Of a stretch of 60,000 nt of DNA, positions 45,700 through 55,826 are shown piece by piece. The position numbers and the translations under genes were made by a program. Position 1 is the first letter of the stretch. Every line of letters starts with the position of its first letter. The stretch spans positions 189,112 through 249,111 of the forward strand of contig MNCI01022611.1 of assembly GCA_015680685.1 (NCBI GenBank), in the 5' to 3' direction. Source of the DNA: Gnetum montanum. Taxonomy: Eukaryota; Streptophyta; Gnetopsida; Gnetales; Gnetaceae. The notes under the pieces are model-generated. The model had not been told where the DNA came from and ran no database searches. It was given only the letters and a program-made list of their open reading frames with translations.

Positions 45700-46260
45700 T
45701 ATATGCTTTAATGAATGTACTCTTAATGGAATATATTTTCTACACACAATTACACCCATTATTGCTATACACGATGCACGGAACTCGCTTCTTCTCAAGC
45801 CATCCAAATTCATTTTCCTTGGAGATTTTCAAGGAGAGGTTCCTAATGCTCATTCATGCATCAATAGTTCTTAGCCATGAACATCCCATAATGATGGGGA
45901 AGTCACCTTTGTAGTTTTCTACCTTGATCATTAGAAAATCAACAAGATAGGACCACCCACAAATTGTAGTCGCAATGTCTTCCACTAATTCCAAAGGGAT
46001 AGTGATTGATTGGTCTACCAATTTCAAATGGATATTGCTCTTCTTGAGAGGTTGTAGGTTCCAAGCCTTGTACATGTCATGGAAGATGAGATTGACATCA
46101 AAACCAAAATCAAGAGGAGCCTTGCATGAATCATGTCCAACAATCTGTAAGTAAATAAGAGTACTTCCTAGGTCAGATCTCTTCATGGGAGGGCTACCAG
46201 CCTTAATCCAGTTGGAGATAGCATGAGTTAACATGATGATGCAAATTTGAGGTAGCATTT
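45700..46260 (-). pseudogene. Copy C: aspartic protease
   Basis: Open from 46258 to 45854 (134 codons): CKAPLDFGFDVNLIFHDMY (catalytic Asp kept, D-F-G for D-S-G), KSNIHLKLVDQSITIPLELV, TTICGWSYLVDFLMIKVENY and KGDFPIIMGCSWLRTIDA. It continues in broken frames to about 45700 (ENEFGWLEKKRVPC-like). The most complete protease of the family in the window. Confidence 0.8.
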
Positions 46261-46299
46261 GATTTGAAGGACTCTCAAATGTGTTTTATGTAGAGGATG

Positions 46300-47900
46300 A
46301 CGGTGCTAGAGATATAGGACAACCAACCGCATTTGGTTGTGAGGGTTTGGGAGAACTGTTACGTCAAAAAGATGGTTGTTTCATGGATCGATAGTTCAAA
46401 TAACTTGGCTAGAAGGCTAGTTGTAAATTTACAAACCTCATAGCATTTCGTTGTTATGACTATGAAGGAATTTCACCCTATATAGGTGGAGTAAGAGGTA
46501 ACTGGGTTAACAGCAGAGGGATGTATGCAGATGGATGCAGAGGATGGTATGAATATGGGTGCTTCCCTTGAGTAGATGGTGAATGGGTTCAATGATACTT
46601 TGAAGGATAATAGTGATGTTGGAATGAAGTGTGACTAATAGAGCTTCATGGAGAAACAAGTTGCTAAACATAGTACCCATATGGATCTGGTTGCCTATAA
46701 GGATATTACTATCTTAGCAGTGGCATTTCCCATAATTGTGATTGGTGCCACTACTGGTATTTTTCATATGGTTATGATGGAGCTCCACTTAGTTAGTAAG
46801 CTTTTTGTTTCTAGAGGAACTGCCTTGGATTGCCTTGAGGATATGGCAATCATCTGGGTGCTTGCCTTCATGCTAGTTAAGGATTCAACGTGTACGTCCC
46901 AGACTCTTGTAAGTGTGACACCACAGGGCAACATCCCTTAGGATGGTCATATTACAAATGTCACATCTAGCATCATCATTGGAGTCTATCTTCACAAATT
47001 CTTCTATTGTAGCAACTTTTCCCTTACCTCTTTTGTAGGCACGTTTAGCTTTTTTCCACCTCCTAAAGTTACGATCACTATTTTGGTCTTTGGATTCTTC
47101 AGCAATCTTCATAGTAGTTTGGAATTTTTCATCCCAATAGTGCTATAATTTATCAACCTTTTCCAAAATACAAAAATATATTTTTGTATGGGCAAGGTTT
47201 TCCTATTCACCATCTCGTCGAGTAGTGACTCCTCCTCATCATAGAATCAGAACTTCTTTTTATTGATGGAAGGATCCTTATTATATTCTTTTGCACTTTC
47301 CCTTTTCACAACTCACCTTCTTCTTTTTCTACCTACTCTATCAGCCTTTGTATCTAATGAGCTCTTAGTTTGAATAGTCCCCTTTGGGCATAAACCCCAA
47401 GAGTTCTTATAGTTTCTACTTTGAGCCCATCTATGATGTGGTAGAGTTGTTCCCTCTAAGAATAACCATGGCTAGGGCATTGATGTAAGAGAGAATAATA
47501 TCTGCCCATAGTAGCATCCAAGGGTTCATGTGTTTCCTATTTCCAACCTTAGATTTTCCTTCTCAAATTAGACACTTTGGAGTACGTCTAGTATTTGTCA
47601 TTAAATAGTTCTAGCATGGTACTCCATCTATGGATAGATTCTAGCTCCAAGGATTGGTACCAACTTTCTAGTACCTTAATGAGTGTCCTAGGAAATAGCT
47701 TTAATTTCTACCAATCATTTTTAATATTTTGTAAGGCATAGGCATTGTGGAAATCTTGGACATGTGTTTGTGGATTAGAGTTATATCCCCCCTCAAATCT
47801 TGGGATGTTGTTCATGTCTAAGTGCTTGATCTGACTATCTTTCACATGCCTAGTTGGGATCTTGACTACCTTTGCAATGTTAAGCATGCTTCAAGTTACC
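46300..47900 (-). pseudogene. Copy C: gag core, zinc knuckle and Pro/Tyr-rich end
   Basis: Core near 47840-47380 in reversed strand (DMNNIPRFEGG-, DSNPQTHVQDF- and IDPWLELESIH-like motifs, closely parallel to copy A 1342-1620). Frame 47112-46885 gives RRWKKAKRAYKRGKGKVATIEEFV, then DARCDICNMT, the knuckle remnant. Further left, 46850-46450, is Tyr/Pro-rich text as in B. Frames are short, with many stops. Confidence 0.6.
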
Positions 47901-48720
47901 AATAAAGACTCATCATCATCATTATTTCATTGTCATTGATGATGTCCTCTATTACTCCTTCAATTATTATGGGCATGATGATCAGTATTATTGTCTTGCT
48001 ACTCACCTACATCACAAGTGTTACTGTTGTGGCATTTTTTCTAAACCAAAAGAAGAGGAAGAAGAAGATGTAGATGAAGAGGATGAAGAGGGAGGAGGAG
48101 TGTCACCATCATGGTATTTTCCAACTCCTCTTCTGTGCTCATGGCCACATTCATCAGGTTTCTTATCATCTTGATGCTTGTCCAAGCCCCTGCCTTGACT
48201 ACCATCTTTACCTGAACTTGGTTTGTTGATAGTGGAATGTAGATTCAGGTTCACACCTCCATCACTAGTAACGAGGGGTGGAGAATTTTCATGTTGAGAG
48301 CCCCTAGAGAGAGGATCCTCATTATCATCTTGGTTTAGTAGGAACAAGGGATTGGTGAGTCGTTTCCCATTCACAAACTCATGTTGCTTATCATGGTGTC
48401 AATCTCTCCTATGTTGTGTTTTAGTGGGACAGTAGTCTCAGTAATCATAATCATGCAGAATATACTCCTCTTGAAGATCATGGATGTCTAACTTCTTAAG
48501 ATTTTGAAGTGGCATCATGGGCACAGATCAATTGAGAGGCATTACAATGTTGCCTTCCATGTCATGCCATCGTTGTTCATCTTGATGTAGGATGAAGGTG
48601 AAATTAAGCACATACTCATCTGGATGAGTATACCACCTTGCACTCTTGTGGGACTGACAGTTTAACATCATCACACTTGAGAGAAGAAGAAATTTTACAA
48701 AAAAATTAAATATCAATGTG
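47900..48720 (-). pseudogene. Copy C: gag N-terminal extension
   Basis: Frame 48716-48528 has NFTFILHQDEQRWHDME and NIVMPLN, the same as in copy A near 470-560. Frame 48374-48021 is rich in Asp, Ser, Gly and His (GQGRGLDKHQDDKKPD, then HHDGDTPPPSSSSSS-like). These belong to the element because both copies have them in this order, after the PBS and before the Gag core. Confidence 0.6.
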
Positions 48721-48827
48721 CTTATATAATTATATTATGTGTGACAGTGATGTTGACCTTGGGGTTCATCCAACAATGTTAATGATGTTCACTAATCCTA
48801 GATAGTGCACATTTCAAACAAAAAGAA

Positions 48828-48847
48828 GTCCTTGGAAATAATGCCAA
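48828..48847 (-). promoter_or_regulatory. Copy C: primer binding site, tRNA-Asp type, decayed
   Basis: The reverse complement reads TTGGCATTATTTCCAAGGAC directly next to the LTR tip. It matches TTGGCGCCGTTGCCGGGGAC at 13 of 20; six of seven differences are transitions. Confidence 0.65.
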
Positions 48848-49725
48848 TGATGAGTGAAAGACCCATATGCCTAGCTATATGAATTACAAAATGTTCAAGC
48901 ATGATTTGATTGAATTCCATGTACTCTATAGTTTTCTAGTGCACTAGTTCTCTAGGAAGTGAATTGGGCATTGAGAATGTTCATTGTCTTCCCAACTACA
49001 CTTATGAAGCTTAAGGGTATGGTTTAAGTGTAATTGATACACATGATTTTTTTCATTTTGTGTTTTATGATTTTGGTACTTGAAATAAATAGGATAAAGA
49101 ATAAAGTAACTGAATGTTTACTTCAATCTAATTGGCTAACTATTGTGTAACTAGTTCTAACATAAATATCTAGTCCCACTTGCTATACACATCTTGAACA
49201 CATATAACATTATTGGATTACCAAACATTAAGTGTTGTTGGGATTACCAAATGTCATATGCATGCTCAAAGAAATCATACTTACATTTCTACTTAATTTC
49301 TATTTAGATTATCTTGCTTAATTGTTTAATTAGCTTAATTACTAGGGAAGATTGAATAAATAACCAAAAACATTAAATGTATGAATAAAATATTCAAGCT
49401 ATCTAGAATGTTGCAAGGTTTATCAAGAAGCTCATCTTTATTGTCGCACACACTGTTATGCTCAAGTACAATAGTGCTCGAATAAAGATTTGTACACTCA
49501 ATGACTCCTACTCTAGGCACTTAGGAAAATATTTTAACATTCAAATGCAAAAATTGCAAGAGCTTCACTACAACTAAACACAATGGGTTTCCATGTATTT
49601 ATAGGCAAGAACAGACCCCATGTCGATGGGGCCATGTCAATGCATCAAATGATGCATCAAAGGGGCCCAATTGATAGGGCCTAGTTGATGAGGCCTCATC
49701 AACACAACCAATCCATGACTCATCA
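48848..49725 (-). repeat. 5' LTR of Athila-like copy C
   Basis: 878 bp, TGATGAGTGAAAG to CTCATCA. A PBS at the left edge defines it as a 5' LTR. TATA box (plus-strand TATTTATA) at 49596-49603; between it and the tip lie palindromes at 49616-49631, 49641-49656 and 49684-49703. Closest by eye to copy E's LTR. Because it ends at CTCATCA next to unrelated DNA, it shows that the LTR is about 0.9 kb and does not include the spacer. Confidence 0.85.
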
Positions 49726-50165
49726 TTTATGTAGAAGTTTTTATTGAACATTTACATGTGCTTGAAAGTTTGCTAGTCCTCCTAAGTTAGCTTGTTCAAG
49801 GATGTACCTTGTTAATACACCAAGCACTCCATCTTCTAATTAAAAGAATAACTATTCATGCATACATTGATCATGTAATAAAATCATCATTCTTTCACAT
49901 CCTCAATGTTTGAAGGTCATTGGAAAACTAATTTTTTTAGATCAACATCTTTCGTATTGAACTTCTTCAGCATGAAAATATGAAATACTGGATGATATTT
50001 TGCCAAATATGTTGGCAACTATAACTTGTATCCAATCAAGTTCACATGAGTAAGGACTTTGAAAGGACCATTGATGAACCTCTAATTACCTCCAATTTTA
50101 AAGAAAATTAGTTTATATTTTTTTTTATTATCTAACCATATCGAAGTCCATTGAATTCCTTGATG
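49726..50165 (-). pseudogene. Chromovirus integrase C-terminal scrap
   Basis: On the minus strand, 50110-49915 reads FINGPFKVLTHVNLIGYKL, then LPTYLAKYHPVFHIFMLKKF, the usual end of a chromovirus integrase (GPF.V...G..AY.L.LP.....HPVFHVS.LKK). One stop within. Neither upstream domains nor an LTR is next to it; the copy is cut on both sides by F and C. Confidence 0.7.
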
Positions 50166-51104
50166 ATATGCAATAGGTGCTAATGACCTTTTTCAAAATC
50201 TATGTATCATAGGATATAGCAACAATGATAGGTATCAATAACATATCAATTTTCATAGCAAACTTTGGTAGACTTTGAGGGCAAACATATCAATCTACTT
50301 TGCCAAAATTGACTTGTATCGACCAAAATCTTATTGATTTCTGTAGTGACTATGATAGGAATCAATATCATTGAAATTTAGGTGATTCAAAAATGTTAAT
50401 AGAATGAAGATGTTGATCTAGGCCATGGACATGATGAAGATCGATAAATTCAAAAGCCAAGAAACATAGCAACCACGATTTAGATTGATAAGTGAAGATT
50501 GTACCTATGATAGTATCAATCTATATTGATTCCCACAATATAAATCAATATGTTTATCTAGCTAAATTTTCCCAAATTAAGATATAATCCCTTCTAATAG
50601 AAAAGGGGACATCTTACTCAAGTTAGGGGAGCCTTCGATACTAAAGAGATTCATGTCAATTTGAAGTCATTTTCTTATTTTTCTGAGAATTATTCAAAGA
50701 GGACTAGTTGATCCTTATGGCAACTACAAACTATTGGAGTCCATCAGCAGCCTGTTGAGGTTGCTACATTGGGAAATAGTGAGGTAGAGTCATGGATTGG
50801 ATGATATCTTACTTATGCTCCTTATAGTTCATATATTGTACTTGAAAGCTTCAAAGTTGATTTAATCATAAAATCCCATGCTTGACCTTAAGTTAGAAGT
50901 TAAGATGAGAATTTATGATTTAGCGTATGAGTGATAGTCATAGGTGTGGATTTGATTGGAATTAAATTTAATTGTTTGTTGTCTGGATGATTTCTTTGAC
51001 TTTCAACCATTCCTCCATGGATATGACTCATGGTATAGTCATAGATGAGGTGACATTTCTATAGTGAAGGTAATCTAGCCCTAGAAATTTTGGCTTGCTC
51101 CTCA
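50166..51104 (+). repeat. 5' LTR of element F (left end not located)
   Basis: Non-coding and ends CTCCTCA at 51104, two bases before a PBS. Near 50234-50549 it holds nine exact ATCAAT/ATTGAT hexamers. I could not find its TG start; it lies somewhere between about 50110 and 50230. Confidence 0.55.
50234..50549. repeat. Dispersed ATCAAT/ATTGAT hexamers in the LTR of F
   Basis: Nine exact copies in both orientations: 50234, 50245, 50289, 50333, 50361, 50484, 50515, 50525 and 50544. The pair at 50515 and 50525 faces inward. The motif is AT-rich, so some copies are expected by chance, but well under one in this length at the local composition by my rough estimate. Confidence 0.6.
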
Positions 51105-51106
51105 AT

Positions 51107-51126
51107 TTGGTGTCATTATTAGGAAG
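51107..51126 (+). promoter_or_regulatory. Element F: primer binding site, tRNA-Asp type, decayed
   Basis: TTGGTGTCATTATTAGGAAG against TTGGCGCCGTTGCCGGGGAC: eight of nine differences are transitions. Its place two bases after an LTR end in CA, with gag following, supports the call. Confidence 0.6.
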
Positions 51127-51257
51127 GCTAGCAAAGTCAATCTTTATCAAGGGTTTGGTATGTTTTCAAGATTTTTTTCCAAATTTAGAGTTAAGTCTTC
51201 ATCAACAAAAGGTACACATTCTTTCTTTTATATTATTTTTATCTTGTATTTTTAGAA

Positions 51258-53770
51258 ATGGTTTCTTTTAATTGTTTTTCATGCCAAAAGAAACATAAAA
51301 AAATTAAAGTAGAGGAAAAAGTACAAGAGAATTCACAAGAGTTAGTCCTTTTAATTCCTAAAACTAAAGAGGTTTATACAAAAATTACAATTGAAGATAT
51401 AATTATAGGTGCAATAAAGACCATTTGCAAGTTTCTAGGATTGATTTCTCATGAATGTACTAAATGAGGCTGCACTTGTTAATTTTAATGACATCTAATA
51501 AGCAACAAAAAAATCCAACTTGAATTCAACCTCCTAAGAATACTAAAAGTTACTATAAACATATTATAACTAATTCAAAACATATTCCAAAAGAACCTAA
51601 ACAAGAAGAATTCGATTAAAGGGTAGACCAATTAGAAGGGCTTAAGGAAACTTCCACTAATATCCCTGTAACTTTTGAAACTCCTAAAAATTCCATAAAA
51701 CAAAGAATATTAATTAATAATGAAGAGGAATTCCACTTGACTCAATCAATCTAGGAAAGGCAAAAAATCATTCAAAACAATACTAAGAGAATTGAAGAAA
51801 TTTAATCCAATTAGCACATAAGTTTAACTAGACAAGTTCAGGAATAGATTTTACAATCTCCTATTATAGAGGAAGAAGAAAGTCCAATTGAAATTTTTGA
51901 ACAAAGTGAACCAACAACTCAATTTTCATTTTCAACAGCATTTAATCCACTTTTTGATACCTTCAACATTGTAATGCAGACAACAGATCTAGTTATAGTT
52001 GTGATTTTCCAATATCCTAACTTCAGCCATATATTAAGTAACATATCCACAATGGGAGGGATTACTCAACTAATTAGTACCTTAAATTTTCAAACCCCTC
52101 TCACCCTGATAGCTACCTTTTTTTATATAGAAAGTTCCATTGTGATCCCAACCTTAGGTACTTCTTCATTTACAGTTGGATCCTCTTCATATCATACATA
52201 TCTCCCAAACTCACAAAGCTTAATTCCTCTTTATTTTGGAAGTATAGGCTCTAATATTCCTTTGGGTAAATTATATTAAGGTCAAACCTTAGGAGAATTA
52301 ACAAATCAAAGAATACCAATGATTCACCAAGGACCATTAGTTTTTCCCCCAAGGAGAAATGTAGAGGCTAAAAGCTCTCACTTACTACCCATTTTTAGGG
52401 GAACTAATGATAAAGACCCTATAAATCATGTTAGAGAATTTCAAACCATGATAGCTATGTTAGCGACTCAAGGAGAGGATAGGAAGAAAATGATATCTTT
52501 CAAATATACCTTAAAAGATAAAGTGGATTTTTGGCTCCAAACATTACAAACTTAGATAGGCTCATGGGATGGATTTAAGGTAACATTTATTTGATGCTTC
52601 CTCTCTAATGATAGGCTATATACCCTTAGGAAACAACTATTAAACTTTACATAAAAGGAAGGTGAGGATTATGAGAATGCCTTTGATAGGTTTAATGGTC
52701 TATGTCTCAAAAATCCTACTCATGGATTTCCAACCCATCATTTAATTCAAATCTTTATAAAATGATGGTTACCATATTGTAGGAAAAATGTAGACTTTGC
52801 TTATGATGGAAACACTTTAAATGTGACACCAGAAGAAGGTTGGAGAGTTATTGATTCTTTAGTAGAGCAAAGTAAACATTGGCCAAAACCAAATGTCATG
52901 TAAGGGGTTACTCATCAAACTAAGAAATTAAATAAAAATGTTGATGAATTAACTAGATTAATTAAGAAACAATCTCATTTTGCTTAGGATAAATTTTTTA
53001 ATTTATGTGAAAATAAGTAGCATGAGACCACAACTTGTCTAGCCTTGGTCTACTCTAATGAAGAAGTTCAAGAATCAGTAAGACCTTTTCAACAAATTAG
53101 CAATGAAACTTCTTCACCATTTTACACAAGATTGTTTTACCCACAATTAGTACCAATTCCTCAAAATAATTATAGATCATTTAGAAATCCAGTGAATGAG
53201 CAATTGGATTACTTAAATCAAAGTTTAATTACTTTCATAGAATAGAATAGGCAATTTGTAGCTGAAACTAGAAGAAAATTTTAGGATTTAACCAAAAGTA
53301 ACTTACCTTCCCAACTTGAACCAAATCCCACAAATCAAAGAAAAGGCAAAGAACAACTACATTCTATTACTATGAGAAGTGGAAAGATTATTGAACCAAA
53401 GACTATTAAGAAGATTAGCTTTAAGGATAAAGTTGTAGAGGTATAAAAGGATGATCAACCACACGAAATACCTGCATTAGCTAGGAGTGGAGAAGTGGTG
53501 GAGGAAGGGTTAGAAGAATAACCTTCAACTTCTTCCTCATCCTTAAATAGGAAAATAATTTCACCACCATTTCCTAAAAGGTTGCAAGAATATTTTTCCA
53601 CCATGACACATATTGAAGAAATGTTTAGGGAATTATAATTACATATTCCACTTAAATAGGTTGTAAAGGATACACCACTTTGTGCTAAATATTTGAGGGA
53701 ATTATGTATAAAAAATGAGAAATGAAAAGATTCCTAGGCAAGTATATTTGGTTGATAACTTATCTCAACT
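51258..53770 (+). pseudogene. Element F: gag of a second Athila-like family
   Basis: N-terminal part (51258-51900) Lys/Glu-rich with stops. The core at 52319-52910 is clear: LPIFRGTNDKDPINHVREF, KMISFKYTLKDKVDFWLQTL, a GSWDGFKVTFI-like helix, LRKQLLNF, GEDYENAFDRFNGLCLKNP and HGFPTHHLIQIF. Near 53560-53710 PFPKRLQEYFSTM, EEMFRELxLHIPL and CAKYLRELCIKN form the Gag-protease linker seen in Athila/Tat elements. No protease follows; the element is cut at about 53960 by the LINE fragment. About ten stops. Confidence 0.75.
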
Positions 53771-53959
53771 TATATAAAGTCATGAAATCCCAAAATACCA
53801 AGATCTAGGAGTTCCAACACCTTCCTCCCCTCTTTAAAGATAAAGAATACATTAATCAAAAAATAAAAAATAAATAGAAACAAAAGTTGAAAGCTTTCCA
53901 TCCTTAAGCCTAAAAAAAATACTATAGCAAACAAATTTATTATCTAACATTCACTAGGA

Positions 53960-54895
53960 GTTTTTTTATTTGAAGTTGTAGTTAAAAAGTAACATTTTTG
54001 AGAATCTTGTATTTGACTTCTGAAGAGAGGTCATAGTCATGGTCTTACTACTAGAAAATAATTTCACATTGAAGCTTCCAAATAGAGGAAAGAATAAGGA
54101 GTTGAAGAGATTTCCAAATAAAAAGAAAGGAAGTAGATAAAGCAAGATAATCGCCAAGAATGACTTCATTGATGCTTGGTTGAAAGTTATTACAAATTTT
54201 GGATGTCTGTTTCCAAGCATGCTAAGTAATAGGACACTCAAGAAAACATAAGAAAATGAGTCTTCACTTCTACAAAGAAAAAACTGAGGAGAAATATTTC
54301 TCATATATTTAAGACGAGTGTTGATAACAAGACCTTGATGAATAAGACATTGTAAAAAATTTTGAATTTTAGAAAATGTAGGAGCTCTTCAAATATCTTT
54401 CATTTTCCTCATCCAAAACTACAATGATGTTTACATTTTCCAAGATGTATTGAATTTTTTATAAATAAAATCATTATTGTAATAATCTCATAAGCATATT
54501 TCAAATTAAAAGGAAAAACATATATGTCATTCTTCCAAAAGATATCTAGAAAAGGTTAATGCAAATGGTTGTTAATGTTAAATAAGTTTTCAAAATTGGA
54601 AATTAATTTTTAAAATTTCTTTTTCTATTTCTATTCAAAATATAGAGGCTAAAAGCTTCATTCCAAGTAATCCATCTATCATGCATACATAGACAAGAAA
54701 TTGCATTAATAGCAAATCTACTCTAAGTGGTACATAATCTAGTTGCATTAGTAGCCCACACTCCTTCATTAAAAGGAAGCCACAATGGACTAATTTGCTT
54801 AAGCATAACTTCTAAAATTGTAATATAATAGTAATTCCAATATTTACTAAGTTTACGCCATGTCTTCCAAATTTATTTAAGAATTTGAGAACTAG
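53960..54895 (-). pseudogene. LINE (L1-type) 3' fragment with zf-RVT-like end
   Basis: On the minus strand, from about 54890: SPLWLPFNEGVWATNAT, then WSRFAINAISCLCM and RWITWNEAF; further on IQNFLQCLIHQGLVINTR and LCRSEDSFSYVFLSVLLLSMLG. Order and spacing resemble the C-terminal end of plant LINE ORF2, including the zinc-binding domain after RT (FLW...H..LPT..RL, then C..C...E...H.F..C). Only part of the Cys/His set remains. The frame 54304-53966 is open for 112 codons. No poly(A) tail could be tied to it. Confidence 0.55.
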
Positions 54896-54901
54896 CACTA
54901 G

Positions 54902-55826
54902 TGATGAGCAGCGAGGTACCCCTATGCTCAACCATACGAATACAAGCATTTCACACGATCTGATCGAATTCCAAGGACTAAGTGCCTATGCACCTTTGTG
55001 GAACAAGGATGGGTTGGTTGATCATTGTCTTCCCAAACTTAGTTGTATGTCACAATTGTATGGTTAAGTAAGTTTGAGGCATATGATTTTTATAGCTTTT
55101 ATGTTTTTATCTCCTGCTGCTAATAAGGGAGGAGAGAGAGAGATAACTAAGTGACTAATTTAACTTAAATATTGATTAATTAGGCTTTAAACTAATCCTA
55201 ACACCAGTATCCATTCTCACTTGTCATACACATCCTGAAGCAGCGCAACACTACTGGGATTACCAAACACTAATCGTTATTGGGTTACCAAGTGTTACAC
55301 GCATGCTCGAAGTGATCGTACTATGTGTGCTAATAACAAAAATGTAAAGTGCATAAAATAAAATAAATTAATAAAATAAAATAATTGCATAAGAAAATAA
55401 AATAAAGGAAATGAGTAACAAAACAAATCTCAAGTGCTGCAAGGATGAATCCAAGAGCTCATCTTTATCGCTATACACAAAGTGTGCTCAAGTACACAAT
55501 GCTCGAATAAAGATCCATCCACACTTAGACCTCCTAGTGTGGGCACTTGGAAAATACTCTAACTACAAAAGTTTCACTACTTGACTCCTAAAATACTTCT
55601 AAAAGACATCCCTTGAAAGACTTCCTTCCAAGACTTCCTCCCTAAATTGTGCACCTAGGCACTGTATTTTATAGGCTTGGGAGCAACTACTCTAATAATT
55701 AGAAAAACTGCCACTCTAATTTTAGAGAAACTAGCACTATAATTTTAGAGAAATTACCACTCTAATAATTAGAAAGACTGCCACTCTAATAATTAGAATA
55801 AACCGCTAGAGTAACCGCTCTCATCA
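54902..55826 (-). repeat. 3' LTR of Athila-like copy G
   Basis: 925 bp, TGATGAGCAGCGAGG to CTCATCA. TATA box (TATAAAATA on the minus strand) at 55665-55673. The module next to the tip is a five-unit tandem palindrome array (55690-55797). On its right the minus strand reads AGTCATGGGGGTA directly before TGATGAG, the best preserved PPT of the family. Inserted after CACTAG next to the LINE fragment; the far end is outside the window. Confidence 0.85.
55690..55797. repeat. Five tandem 23-24-bp units, each with a palindrome
   Basis: Cores TCTAATAATTAGA or CTCTAATTTTAGAG start at 55691, 55714, 55737, 55761 and 55785. Each core is its own reverse complement or nearly so, with an ACTGCCA-like linker between. 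It sits between the TATA box and the LTR tip, the U3 promoter-proximal position. Confidence 0.9.

Noticed and set aside
53966-54304. A 112-codon frame as a secreted or membrane protein
   Set aside because: Its text lines up with the C-terminal end of plant LINE ORF2, preceded by further LINE-like text. The hydrophobic runs replace decayed Cys/His positions.
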